A DNA stretch of 29,434 nt. Origin: an uncultured Lentisphaeria bacterium (GTDB taxonomy: Bacteria; Verrucomicrobiota; Lentisphaeria; Oligosphaerales; Oligosphaeraceae). Made by a program: the position numbers and the translations under genes. The stretch covers positions 1 to 29,434 of the forward strand of contig CAKUJM010000035.1 in the NCBI GenBank assembly GCA_934661755.1. Direction: 5' to 3'. Positions 7,305-16,077 of this stretch are shown piece by piece; within the stretch, counting starts at the first letter, position 1, and each line of letters begins with the position of its first letter. The notes beneath the pieces were generated by a model that had not been told where the DNA came from, did not search any database, and worked only from the letters and a program-made list of their open reading frames with translations.

Positions 7305-8432
7305 TTAGCGTTCTTCCAATACGATATTTGCCACATTTTCCGCGACATCCCCGGCGCTGCCGAGCCGCCGCCGGAAGTCCTCGAGGAGGTCCATGCACTC
7401 ATCACGCCGCGGTCCGCCGGGGAGGATGCGTTCCAATGCCGCCGCCAGATTCGGCCCCGTGCAATTGTCCTGCAGGAACTCCTGGAAGACGCTCCGTCCG
7501 CAGACCAGATTGGCGATGGTGATGGTAGACAGCTTCACCAGCATTCTGGCCACCATCCAGGAAAGCCAGTTGAGCTTATAGGCGACCACCACCGGCAATC
7601 CCAGCAGCGCCGCCTCGACGGTCACCGTGCCGCTGGCGGCCACTGCGGCGGCGGCGGCGGCCATGCGTTCACGGGTGACGCCGCAGCTCCATGCGAATTG
7701 CGGCGCGTCGTCCGGCAGAGCGCATTTTGCCGCCAGGCGTTTTGCCAATTCCATCACCGCCGGGCGCGGCAGCGCGAACTCGAAGCGCAGGGCGGGATTA
7801 TGGCGATGGAGGATGCATGCAGCTTCCAGAAATGACGGCATCAGCCGTTCCAGCTCCATCCGGCGGCTTCCCGGCAGCAGCAGCACCAGATCGCCATCGC
7901 GTTCAATTCCCCGGCGGCGATAGGGCTCCAGCATTCCCAGCAGCGGATGGCCGACAAACTGAGCCCGAAGCGAAGTCGGCGCGTAGCATTGCGGCTCAAA
8001 GGGGAAGATGCAGAGCATGCGGTCGCAGCAGCGCGCCAGTTTCCAGATGCGCCCCCTTTTCCACGCCCACACCTGCGGACTCACGTACCACACCACCCGG
8101 ATTCCAAGCGCGTGCAACCGCTGGGCCAGGCGCAAATTGAAGCCCGGGTAGTCGATCAGCACCACCGTCTCCGGACGCTCGGCCTTGGCGCGTGCGACAA
8201 ATTGCCTCATCAGCCGGAGGAAGAAGGGCAGATGCCTAATGGCTTCCCAGATGCCGATGATGCCCAGTTCGGAAGAGTCGGTGAACAACTCCACCCCGGC
8301 GGCGCGCATCTTCTCCATCCCCATGCCATGCAGCCGCAGCTGCGGCTGCCGCCGATGCAGCGCCTCCGCCAATGCGGCGCCGTATGCGTCACCTGACGAC
8401 TCTCCCGCGATGATCCAGACAATGCCCGCCAT
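7305..8432 (-). CDS. lpxB: Lipid-A-disaccharide synthase
   Basis: A 375-residue LpxB, the usual length. It joins UDP-2,3-diacylglucosamine and lipid X to make the lipid A disaccharide on the cytoplasmic side of the inner membrane. AGESSGD (9-15), IDYPGFNLRLA and WYVSPQVWAWK are family signatures, and SGTVTVEAALLGLPVVVAYK is the C-terminal nucleotide-sugar site. The gene starts 6 bp after the metX stop. Its presence shows that the organism makes lipid A. Confidence 0.97.
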   Translation of the reverse strand: MAGIVWIIAGESSGDAYGAALAEALHRRQPQLRLHGMGMEKMRAAGVELFTDSSELGIIGIWEAIRHLPFFLRLMRQFVARAKAERPETVVLIDYPGFNLRLAQRLHALGIRVVWYVSPQVWAWKRGRIWKLARCCDRMLCIFPFEPQCYAPTSLRAQFVGHPLLGMLEPYRRRGIERDGDLVLLLPGSRRMELERLMPSFLEAACILHRHNPALRFEFALPRPAVMELAKRLAAKCALPDDAPQFAWSCGVTRERMAAAAAAVAASGTVTVEAALLGLPVVVAYKLNWLSWMVARMLVKLSTITIANLVCGRSVFQEFLQDNCTGPNLAAALERILPGGPRRDECMDLLEDFRRRLGSAGDVAENVANIVLEER

Positions 8433-8438
8433 GCCAAC

Positions 8439-9770
8439 CTAGTCCTGCTGTGCTTTGATGGTGCTGAAACGGCGATTGATGCCGCGGTCATGCAAATACG
8501 CCCGCAACAGCCGCCCCACCGGTCCGGTATCGACCAGGAAGGCGTCATGCCCGGACTCGCTTTGGATCTCGACATAGGTCACCGGCCGGCCGGTGGCGAT
8601 GAACGCATTGACGAAATCACGGCACTTCGTCGGCGGATAGAGCCAGTCGGAGGAAAATGACACCACCATGAGTTCGGACTTGATCCGCCGGCATGCGTCA
8701 GTGAGCATTGCCGCCTCGCGCCTCCGGAGATATTCGGGTTCCGCGGTGCCGGACGGCTCGGGGAATTGCTCCAGGACAGCGGGGGAACACCACGACGAAG
8801 CTGCGTCATAGTAGTCCATGGCGCGGGTGATATAGAGGTAGCTGTTGGCGTCGAAGCGCTGCACGAAGCTCCGGCTCTGGTGATCGAGATAGCCTTCGAC
8901 ATCGAACTCCATGCCAAAGCCACGCGGATCCTGCGTACTGCCCACCCGCCGGCGTCCGAATTTGAAATCCATGCCCTTGCCCGAGAGGTAGGTGATATGC
9001 GCCAGCATCCGCGCCACCGCCAGGCCGGCATCCGGCTTGATTGGCTGATCATAGTAGTCGCCGCCGGAAAAATTGACATCGCGGATGATCGCGTGGCGGG
9101 CGACGGCGTTGAAGCCCAGCCCCTGCGCCGGCAATTTCGGCCCCGAGGCCATGATGATGCACTTGCCGATCATCTCCGGGTAGCGCAGCGACCACTCCAG
9201 CGCCTGCTGTCCGCCAAGTGATCCGCCGATGACCGCATAAAGATGGCCGATTCCAAGGCGCGACAGGAGCATCCGCTCCATGTTCACCCAGTCGGCCACC
9301 GTCACCATCGGGAAATGCAACGCATAAGGCCGTCCCGTGGCAGGATCAATGCTCTGCGGGCCGGTGGTGCCATAGCAACTGCCGATGACATTGGCGCAGA
9401 TGACAAAAAAACGGCTGGTGTCCACCGGCTTGCCCGGGCCAATCACCGCATCCCACCATCCGGGATGGGTCTGCCGCCACTTCAGCCGCGGATCGTCCTT
9501 GGCCTTCGCATCCCACCCGGCGACATGGGCGTCTCCGGAGAGCGCATGACAAATCAATACCGCATTGTCACGCGCCGCCGACAACTCGCCGTAGACCTCA
9601 TACTCGACGGTCAATTGCGCCAGCGCACCGCCGTATTCCAGTGCGAACGGCTTGTCCGCCGTCGCCAGGTCACAATGACGGGCGACTGTCCAGCCCACCG
9701 AGTGCGGCGAATCCGGCGGATCGAACTTGCCCTTGATTTTGGATGGTATGGCGGCGGTGCTGTCTGTCAT
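8439..9770 (-). CDS. metX: Homoserine O-acetyltransferase
   Basis: A 443-residue alpha/beta-hydrolase of the MetX family, which acylates homoserine with acetyl-CoA as the first committed step to methionine. The nucleophile elbow GGSLGGQQALEW places the catalytic Ser at 184. NVIGSCYGTTGPQSI and the late ESGHDAFLVD (catalytic His) are also diagnostic. The frame is open up to 9911, but I start it at 9770, where homology-like sequence begins (MTDSTAA) with AGAGG upstream; the extra part runs into a dispersed repeat. Some MetX-like enzymes use succinyl-CoA, and this cannot be told apart here. It heads the operon with lpxB. Confidence 0.95.
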   Translation of the reverse strand: MTDSTAAIPSKIKGKFDPPDSPHSVGWTVARHCDLATADKPFALEYGGALAQLTVEYEVYGELSAARDNAVLICHALSGDAHVAGWDAKAKDDPRLKWRQTHPGWWDAVIGPGKPVDTSRFFVICANVIGSCYGTTGPQSIDPATGRPYALHFPMVTVADWVNMERMLLSRLGIGHLYAVIGGSLGGQQALEWSLRYPEMIGKCIIMASGPKLPAQGLGFNAVARHAIIRDVNFSGGDYYDQPIKPDAGLAVARMLAHITYLSGKGMDFKFGRRRVGSTQDPRGFGMEFDVEGYLDHQSRSFVQRFDANSYLYITRAMDYYDAASSWCSPAVLEQFPEPSGTAEPEYLRRREAAMLTDACRRIKSELMVVSFSSDWLYPPTKCRDFVNAFIATGRPVTYVEIQSESGHDAFLVDTGPVGRLLRAYLHDRGINRRFSTIKAQQD

Positions 9771-9870
9771 CAAAAGGAGCCTCTGGGATGAGCATTGTAC
9801 ATCGGTTAAATATAACTGCCAAAAACCGCACCATGGAAGGCAAACGACCTTTTCTGGCAAAGACAGCCTG

Positions 9871-10270
9871 GCGGGACGGCGGCATTTGTAAAGTGTCTGC
9901 CAATCGCACACTTTTGGGGATTATGGCGTCGGCAATTGGCAATGCTGCGCGGGGCGGTTAGCTTATCGCTGGGTGGTCGGGCGGGGGAACTTGGCCCACC
10001 AATATGGCTGACGCGCGCGCGAGAGGGGGCGATTCGGATGTTGCCGCGGGATGACGCGACGCCCCTATGGAGGCCTCGTGCGCACAAGGGAGCCGCGATG
10101 CCCAATCCTGGCAGGACGGCGGCATTTGTAAAGTGTCTGCCAATCACACACTTTTGGGGATTATGGCGTCGGCAATTGGCAATGCTGCGTGGGGCGGTTA
10201 GCTTATCGCTGGGTGGTCGGGCGGGGGAACTTGGCCCACCAATATGGCTGACGCGCGCGCGAGAGGGGGC
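9871..10270 (-). repeat. Dispersed repeat, core-spacer-core, copy 2 (inverted)
   Basis: Read on the minus strand, this is the same core (about 150 bp) - spacer (about 90 bp) - core arrangement as 256-637, with a 240-bp period and only scattered differences. The two copies face each other across 9 kb. The metX-proximal 100 bp (9771-9870) are unique sequence. No terminal inverted repeats or coding capacity is seen. Confidence 0.9.
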
Positions 10271-10500
10271 GGGCAGAAGGCAAACTCCCCTCTGTCCCCG
10301 CCGTTCTCCGTGCCCGCCGTTCTCCGTGCCCGCCGTTCTCCGTGCCCACCGTGCCCACCGTGCCCACCGTGCCCACCGTGCCCACCGTCCTCTCCGTCCT
10401 CTCCGTCCCCCTCCGTTCCCACCGTTCCCCACCGTTCCCACCGTTCCCCACCGTTCCCACCGTTCCCCACCGTTCCCCACCGTTCCCCACCGTCCCTTCG
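10271..10500. repeat. Short tandem repeat array next to dispersed repeat copy 2
   Basis: The plus strand holds three units of CCGTTCTCCGTGCC type, then about five TGCCCACCG units, then CTCTCCGTC units, and ends with many TTCCCACCG / TTCCCCACCG units. It lies at the same end of the dispersed repeat as the array at 1-237, but the unit sequence differs. It stops 1 bp before the stop codon of the HD-domain gene. Confidence 0.9.
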
Positions 10501-10501
10501 T

Positions 10502-11746
10502 TTACAGTAGCTCCAGCAGTTTTTCCGGCTGGCTGGCGATGCGTGCGCGGGCATTCTCGGGAACGGCGATGCGCACTGCGAAGGTGCGCAGATAATCGCT
10601 TTCCAGGGATGCGCGGTGATCGCGGTCCTGATCGAAGAGCCAATAGTCGTGGTTGCCGCCATTGGCAATGCGCAGATCATGGGGGAGCAGCTTGGTGAAA
10701 TAGGGCATTGCCGCCAACAGCACCGCGCCTTCGGGCAGTCCGGCGGCATCGGCCAGGCGGTTTTCCAGCCGCCGCATCGACTCCATCGTGGCGTACTTGG
10801 CGGAGAATTGCGCAAGTTGCCTTCGCGGCCAGGTGAGGACGGCGATGGGCTTGCCGATGGCATTTTCGACATAGGCGTAGCCATCCGGCTTGATGCAGAT
10901 GGCGGTCCGGGGCAACCGGCGCTCCAGCAGCTGGCGGGTAAGCTGCCGGGCCAGGCGGCAACGTCCTTCAAGCAGCCACGCCAGCAGCTGCGAATCGGTC
11001 ATGGTCCAAAGTGCCCCTTCGTCTGACGCGGTGGCGGTTTCGCCGGCGCCACGGGCGCGAAGCTCCTCATGCAATGCACGCTGGAGCAGCCGCTGGGCCA
11101 CCAATGCCGTCTTGTTGAGGTATCCATGCTGGTGCAGATAGGAATAGAATTTCTGCAGCCGCTTGCCTTCCTCGATGAATTTCTCGTTCAGCGCCAGTCC
11201 TGCTTCCGTCCAGGCGGTCTGCTGCTGGACGATCTCCAGGTCGGGGGCGCCGGCAAAGCCGATATGGAAGGCATCACGCTGGAGATAGTCCAGTTTGTCG
11301 GCGCCCAGATTGCGGTCGGTGACCCAGAGGCGCAACGGCGACTGTCCGCCGAGCATTTTGGCAATTGCCGTCGGATCCGCGCCGCATTGGCTGATTTCGC
11401 CGGCCAGCTGCGACAGGCATTCCTGTCCGCGCGAATGGTGGTCGCCGGAAAGCACCGGCTCGATCTGGTGTGAAAATGGCCCGTGCCCGATGTCATGCAA
11501 AAGCGCAAACAGCTCCAGATCCCGCCGCTGCTGTGGCGTGGCGTGGCGCAGCGCGCCGCTTTTGCGCAGTCGTGCGAGTGTCCCCAGCGCGTGTTCGAAG
11601 CGCGTATGCTGGGCGCCGGGGAAGATCAGGAAATTCACCCCGAGCTGGCGGGTATGGCGCAGCCGCTGGAACAGCGGGTGGTCAAGCACCGGCAGGTAGT
11701 CGCCGATTTCCACTGGGCCGGAGCATGGAAGATAGACCGACTTCAC
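10502..11746 (-). CDS. HD-domain phosphohydrolase, SAMHD1/dGTPase-like
   Basis: A 414-residue HD-superfamily protein. FQRLRHTRQLG (about 26-36), GAQHTRFEHALGT (H47), LLHDIGHGPFSH (metal-binding H84-D85) and LGADKLDYLQRDA form the pattern of SAMHD1-like and dGTP triphosphohydrolase-like enzymes. The substrate is not established by sequence. The start is GTG, overlapping the trmB stop as GTGA, so translation is coupled. Its stop codon lies against a short tandem repeat array, yet the protein is of normal length and appears complete. It is the last gene of the rny operon. Confidence 0.92.
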   Translation of the reverse strand: MKSVYLPCSGPVEIGDYLPVLDHPLFQRLRHTRQLGVNFLIFPGAQHTRFEHALGTLARLRKSGALRHATPQQRRDLELFALLHDIGHGPFSHQIEPVLSGDHHSRGQECLSQLAGEISQCGADPTAIAKMLGGQSPLRLWVTDRNLGADKLDYLQRDAFHIGFAGAPDLEIVQQQTAWTEAGLALNEKFIEEGKRLQKFYSYLHQHGYLNKTALVAQRLLQRALHEELRARGAGETATASDEGALWTMTDSQLLAWLLEGRCRLARQLTRQLLERRLPRTAICIKPDGYAYVENAIGKPIAVLTWPRRQLAQFSAKYATMESMRRLENRLADAAGLPEGAVLLAAMPYFTKLLPHDLRIANGGNHDYWLFDQDRDHRASLESDYLRTFAVRIAVPENARARIASQPEKLLELL

Positions 11747-12321
11747 CCGATTAGCCTGAATGTGATGTGGTGGACGGGCAGCCCCTGGGCATTCCAGCGC
11801 AACTCGAAGTCGGTCTTGACATCCGCCATGTCCGCGATGCCGTCAGGGCAGGGCTCATAGAGCGACGGCAGCCGGTCGAACATCCGCAGCCAGTCCTCAT
11901 AATAGGGCGCATAATCAGTGGCCAGATGGAAGACGCCGCCGCGTTTGAGCACCCGTGGCACCCGGCACAGGAAGTCGGTGCACACCAGCCGGTGGGCAAC
12001 GTGGCGCTTTTTGGGCCATGGATCCGGACACAGCAGGTGCAGTCGGTCTATCGACTGCGCCGGCAGCTGGTATGCCACCAGCGCCAGGCTGGTCGCCTGC
12101 AGCGCCAGCAGATTGCCAACGCCGGCGATGGCCGCCCGCCGCTGGACGGCCTCCAGGCGCGCGCTGAGCAGGTCATTGCACAGCACCCACCTTTCCGGAT
12201 GGCGCCGCGCCAGCTCGACGGTGAAACGGCCCTTCCCGCATCCCATGTCCAGCTCGATCTGCCGTCCCGCCGCCTCCGGAGGCAGCTCCAGCGTCTGCCA
12301 GGTATTGAACAGCCTTATCAT
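11743..12321 (-). CDS. trmB: tRNA (guanine-N7)-methyltransferase
   Basis: A 192-residue TrmB, which methylates G46 in the variable loop of tRNAs using S-adenosylmethionine. IELDMGCGKGRFTVELA (about 22-38) is the cofactor site, and CPDPWPKKRH and ATDYAPYYEDW are family motifs. The frame is open much further upstream, but MIRLFN at 12321 is chosen because the earlier part overlaps the aminotransferase gene in another frame and has no family likeness. It starts 4 bp after the aminotransferase stop. Confidence 0.95.
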   Translation of the reverse strand: MIRLFNTWQTLELPPEAAGRQIELDMGCGKGRFTVELARRHPERWVLCNDLLSARLEAVQRRAAIAGVGNLLALQATSLALVAYQLPAQSIDRLHLLCPDPWPKKRHVAHRLVCTDFLCRVPRVLKRGGVFHLATDYAPYYEDWLRMFDRLPSLYEPCPDGIADMADVKTDFELRWNAQGLPVHHITFRLIG

Positions 12322-12325
12322 GTCT

Positions 12326-13552
12326 TCAGCGCCTGATTCCGTGGCTGGACAGGAATTTCGCAATGCGGTCCATGGCCGTGTCGATCTCAGACAGCGCGGT
12401 CGCATAGGAACAGCGCACGTATCCCGCGCCGGACTGCCCAAAGGCGTCGCCGGGGATGACCGCCACCCGCTGCTCCTCCAGCAGCCCGATCGCGAAATCG
12501 TGCGAGGACATGCCGGTGGACTTGATGCACGGGAAGACATAGAATGCCCCGCGCGGCATGAAGCAGCGCAGCCCCAGCTGGTTGAAGCGCTTGACGATGA
12601 TGTTCCGCCGCTGCTCATATTCCATGCGCATCTGGTCGCGGATGCGCCCGCCGTTGGCCAGCGCCTCGATGGCGGCGTATTGCGCCGGCGTCGGCGCGCA
12701 GAGGATCGAATACTGGTGCACCTTCATCATCGCGTCAATCAGCGGGAAGGGGCCGACGGCATAGGCGATCCGGTAGCCGGTCATCGCGTACGCCTTGCTG
12801 AAGCCGTTGAAGACGATGGTGCGCTCGTGCATGCCCGGCAGGGTGGCAATCGACGGCGTGCGCGGGATGTACGACAACTCGTCGTAGATCTCGTCCGAGA
12901 GCACCACCAGGTTGTGGCGTCTGGCAAAATCCGCGACTGCGGCTTTGTCGTCCGCGGTCATGCCGGCGCCCGTCGGGTTGTTCGGATAATTGATAATCAG
13001 CAGTTTGGTGCGCGGCGTCACCGCGGCTTCCAGGTCCTTGACCTGGACGACAAAATCATGTTCCTCGCGGGTGACCACCGGGACCGGCACTCCATGTGCC
13101 ATCCGGATCGACGGCGCGTACGAGACATAGCAGGGCTCGTGGTAGAGCACCTCGTCGCCCGGCGAGATGAGCGCCCGCAACGCGATGTCCAGCCCCTCCG
13201 AGACTCCGACGGTGATGATGCACTCGTGCGCCGGGTCGTAGTGGCCGCCGAAGCGCTCGCTGAAATAGCGGCAGACTTCCCGGCGGAGCTTGATGTCGCC
13301 CAGATTCGAGGTGTAATGGGTCAGCCCCTTGGTGAGGCCGTAGATTGTCGCCTCGCGGATGTTCCATGGAGTGACAAAATCCGGCTCGCCGATGCCCAGC
13401 GAGATGACGTCATCCATGGTATTGACGATCTCAAAGAAGTCACGGATGCCGCTTTTAGGCAATGCCGCGATGTGCGGCGCCACAAAATCCGCCGGATTGA
13501 AGGTGCTCTTGTTCCGCGACTGGCCCTTACGGCACGACTTTGAGGCGCTCAT
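12326..13552 (-). CDS. Class I/II pyridoxal-phosphate aminotransferase, AlaT-like
   Basis: A 408-residue fold-type I aminotransferase. INYPNNPTG (about 187-195), LSDEIYDELSY (D220) and the PLP-lysine region NGFSKAYAMTGYRIAYA (K253) are plain. The order regulator then aminotransferase resembles the alaR-alaT pair of Bacillus subtilis, where the product is an alanine transaminase; aspartate or aromatic substrates are also possible. The start at 13552 lies inside the end of the regulator gene (26-bp overlap) behind a strong AAGGAGG ribosome binding site. Confidence 0.95.
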   Translation of the reverse strand: MSASKSCRKGQSRNKSTFNPADFVAPHIAALPKSGIRDFFEIVNTMDDVISLGIGEPDFVTPWNIREATIYGLTKGLTHYTSNLGDIKLRREVCRYFSERFGGHYDPAHECIITVGVSEGLDIALRALISPGDEVLYHEPCYVSYAPSIRMAHGVPVPVVTREEHDFVVQVKDLEAAVTPRTKLLIINYPNNPTGAGMTADDKAAVADFARRHNLVVLSDEIYDELSYIPRTPSIATLPGMHERTIVFNGFSKAYAMTGYRIAYAVGPFPLIDAMMKVHQYSILCAPTPAQYAAIEALANGGRIRDQMRMEYEQRRNIIVKRFNQLGLRCFMPRGAFYVFPCIKSTGMSSHDFAIGLLEEQRVAVIPGDAFGQSGAGYVRCSYATALSEIDTAMDRIAKFLSSHGIRR

Positions 13553-14021
13553 ATTTTTCCTCCTTGTCCAATTCGATTCCCGCTTCCTTGTATTTCTTCA
13601 GCAAAAACAGGGTGGCACAGGACTTGACCCCGTTTTGGGTGGACAGCTTGCTGGCGACGAAGTGCGCCACTTCCTGCAGCGAATGGCCGACGACCTCCAG
13701 ATGCAGATCATAGCGTCCGGAGACCAGGTATGCCGACACCACCTCGTCGAAGCGCGCCAGCTGCCGCGCGACATTGTTGAAGCCGTTTTCGCGCTCCGGC
13801 TGCACCTGCACCTCGATGATGGCGCGCACCTCATCCGGCTGGGCGCCGTCGGCGGTGACGGCGGTGTATCCCAGCAGCTTCCCCTCCGACTCCAGCCGTG
13901 CGATCGCGGCGTTGACCTTGGCCGGGGTGGTGGCCAGTCGTTCGGCGATTTCAGTGCTGCTCATGCGCGCGTTGTGCTTGAGCAGTGCCAGGAGTTCCTG
14001 GTCTGATGATTTTGCTTTCAT
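13527..14021 (-). CDS. Lrp/AsnC-family transcriptional regulator
   Basis: A 164-residue regulator: a winged helix-turn-helix (residues about 5-50, with STEIAERLATTPAKVNAAIARLESEGKL read as the HTH) followed by a RAM ligand-binding domain (about 65-145, containing VSGRYDLHLEVVG). Such proteins sense amino acids. It overlaps the aminotransferase gene and follows RNase Y by 4 bp. By analogy with AlaR it probably controls the downstream aminotransferase in response to alanine or a related amino acid, but the operon also holds unrelated genes. The last 20 residues are charged and extend beyond the usual RAM domain. Confidence 0.92.
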   Translation of the reverse strand: MKAKSSDQELLALLKHNARMSSTEIAERLATTPAKVNAAIARLESEGKLLGYTAVTADGAQPDEVRAIIEVQVQPERENGFNNVARQLARFDEVVSAYLVSGRYDLHLEVVGHSLQEVAHFVASKLSTQNGVKSCATLFLLKKYKEAGIELDKEEKYERLKVVP

Positions 14022-14025
14022 GATC

Positions 14026-15705
14026 TTATTTTGCGTATTCTATTGACCTGGTTTCGCGGATGATGGTGACCCGGATCTGTCCGGGGTAGCGCATTTCACG
14101 CTCGATGCGTCCGGCGATCTCGTGCGCCAGCACCGCCGCCTGATCCTCGCTGACGGCATCCGGCCGCACGACGACCCGCAATTCCCGTCCCGCCTGGATT
14201 GCGTAGCACTTCTCGACGCCGTCGAAGGAATTGCCGATCCGTTCCAGATCCTCCAGCCTCTTGAGGTAGAATTCGGTGGTCTGGCTACGGGCGCCGGGGC
14301 GGCCGGCCGACAGGGTGTCGCAGATCTGCACCAGCACCGCCAGCAGTGACGTCTGGGGGACTTCGCCGTGGTGTGATGCCACGGCGTTGACGACTTCGGC
14401 GGGCTCGCCTGCCCGCCGCAGGAGGTCCGCGCCGATGAGCGCGTGCGAGCCTTCGGCCTCATGGTCGATCGCCTTGCCGATGTCGTGCAGCAGCCCGGAC
14501 CTCCGCGCCAGCTCGGCATCCAGCCCGACCTCGGCGGCGATCGCGCCCATCATCGCGGCGACTTCCATCGAATGCGCCAGCGCATTCTGCGAGAAGCTGT
14601 ACCGGTATTTGAGCCGTCCCAGCATCCGCAGCATGTTCGGCCGCAGCGTCATGATCCCCAGGGATTCCGCGGCTTGCTGTCCCGCCTGGTCGATCTGGAC
14701 CTCGATTTCCTTGCGGACCTTTCCGACCACCTCCTCGATGTGCGCGGGGTGAATCCGGCCGTCCGACACCAGCAGCTCCATGGCCTGCCGCGCAATTTCA
14801 CGGCGGATCGGATCAAAGCAGGAAATCACCACCGCCTGCGGCGTGTCATCGATGAGGATGCTTACGCCGGTTGCCGCCTCGATGGTGCGGATGTTGCGCC
14901 CGTCGCGGCCGATGATGCGGCCCTTCATTTCCTCATTCGGCAGCGGGATGGTCGAGGTGGTGCGTTCGTAGGTGCAGTCGCCGGCATAGCGCTGCATGGC
15001 GTCGATCATGATTTTTTGCGCCTCCGCGGTGAGCATCTGCCGGCTTTCTTCCTGATAGCGGCGGATGAGCCGGGAACGCTCCTGGAGAAGTGTCTTCTCC
15101 AGCCGCGACAGCAGTGTCTGCCTGGCCTCCTCCGCCGTCATGCCCGCGATTGCCTGCAACGCCTCCTGCTGGCGCAACTGCGCCGATTCCAGTTCCTGCC
15201 GATGGCTTTCAAGCGCGGCCTGGCGCACGACGAGTTCCGATTCCCGTTCCGCCAATTCGCCCATGCGGGCCTGAAGCTGGCTTTCCCGCTGGTCCAGCGA
15301 GTCCTCACGCTGCGCCAGCCGCGTGCCGATGCGGTCGAATTCCCGCCGCCGATTCTCCTGCCCCTGCTCGAATTTCTCCTTGGCGGTGACGACGGCTTCC
15401 TGCGCCTGCAACCGCGCCTGCTTCAGCGTCACCACCACATCCTGCTTGGCGTGCTCGCGGATCTCCTCCGCGCGCAGCCGGGCGTCGGCGACAATCTGCT
15501 CCGCCTCGTCCAACGCCTTCTGGCGCTCTTCGCTGCGCTTGCGTCGTCGGTTGAGATGCTCGGAAATCGTCTGCCATATCACCAGACATACGGTGATGCC
15601 CACCGCTATCGTGGTCAGCAGGGTCTGCAGACGGTATATCGAGTCCGACCCCGCTCTGGTCGTCGCAAGGCAGAGAAGCGTGTATGCCTGGGAAAAAGGG
15701 GACAT
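14026..15705 (-). CDS. rny: Ribonuclease Y
   Basis: A 559-residue RNase Y, the membrane-bound endoribonuclease that starts mRNA decay in many bacteria lacking RNase E dominance. The order is a transmembrane helix (about 26-46), a long Glu/Arg/Gln-rich coiled coil (about 55-215), a KH domain with GRIIGRDGRNIRTIE, and an HD domain with HSMEVAAMMG and LLHDIGKAIDHEAEGSHA. It ends with the usual YPGQIRVTIIRE. The frame is open to 16698, but the upstream part is antisense to a secreted-protein gene; MSPFSQAY at 15705 is the last Met before the membrane helix. No good Shine-Dalgarno sequence precedes it. It heads a five-gene operon. Confidence 0.96.
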   Translation of the reverse strand: MSPFSQAYTLLCLATTRAGSDSIYRLQTLLTTIAVGITVCLVIWQTISEHLNRRRKRSEERQKALDEAEQIVADARLRAEEIREHAKQDVVVTLKQARLQAQEAVVTAKEKFEQGQENRRREFDRIGTRLAQREDSLDQRESQLQARMGELAERESELVVRQAALESHRQELESAQLRQQEALQAIAGMTAEEARQTLLSRLEKTLLQERSRLIRRYQEESRQMLTAEAQKIMIDAMQRYAGDCTYERTTSTIPLPNEEMKGRIIGRDGRNIRTIEAATGVSILIDDTPQAVVISCFDPIRREIARQAMELLVSDGRIHPAHIEEVVGKVRKEIEVQIDQAGQQAAESLGIMTLRPNMLRMLGRLKYRYSFSQNALAHSMEVAAMMGAIAAEVGLDAELARRSGLLHDIGKAIDHEAEGSHALIGADLLRRAGEPAEVVNAVASHHGEVPQTSLLAVLVQICDTLSAGRPGARSQTTEFYLKRLEDLERIGNSFDGVEKCYAIQAGRELRVVVRPDAVSEDQAAVLAHEIAGRIEREMRYPGQIRVTIIRETRSIEYAK

Positions 15706-16077
15706 CTGTTGTTGTTTCAGGGAAAAGTGGAGCCGGGCAGGCGCATAAACCGGCACGGGATAAATATAATAACTGAATCGGTGAAGCCAGGCGTTTCCTT
15801 TGCATCGAATCCAGTTTTTTGCAGCCGGCGCCGCGGCGGCCGGCGCCATGGCTGGCGCGTGGCGTTTTTTGCAGCCATCTCCCCTGACACTTTTTCCGGC
15901 CATGCCCTTTCGGGCGGCGGCGTCGGCGATGCCCGGTTTTTGCGGATTCCAGGTTATATTATCCCAGAATCCCCCGGGAAGTTTAGAAAATGGCGGAATA
16001 GCGGCGTAATATGGTTGGAACGAGAAAATGAAACGCCTGTTTGAAACTCTCAACCCCGATACCAGGAGGATTTCACC
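15706..16077. other. Divergent intergenic region between rny and a secreted-protein gene
   Basis: This 372-bp gap should hold promoters in both directions. Minus strand: an AT-rich TTATTATATTTA block (around 15761-15774) is a possible -10 area for rny. Plus strand: TTAGAA (15983-15988), 18 bp, TAATAT (16007-16012) is a weak promoter guess for the gene at 16078. A second AT-rich TTATATTATC is near 15953-15962. No gene or repeat is supported. Confidence 0.35.

Noticed and set aside
6459..7835. Plus-strand open frame of 458 residues
   Set aside because: It is antisense to the YycJ-like hydrolase and lpxB, which show clear family motifs; high GC content keeps the opposite frame open.
11918..13543. 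Plus-strand open frame of 541 residues
   Set aside because: It is antisense to trmB and the aminotransferase, both well supported, and has His/Arg/Asp-rich low-quality composition.
14443..16044. Plus-strand open frame of 533 residues
   Set aside because: It is antisense to RNase Y, whose TM, coiled-coil, KH and HD order is unmistakable.
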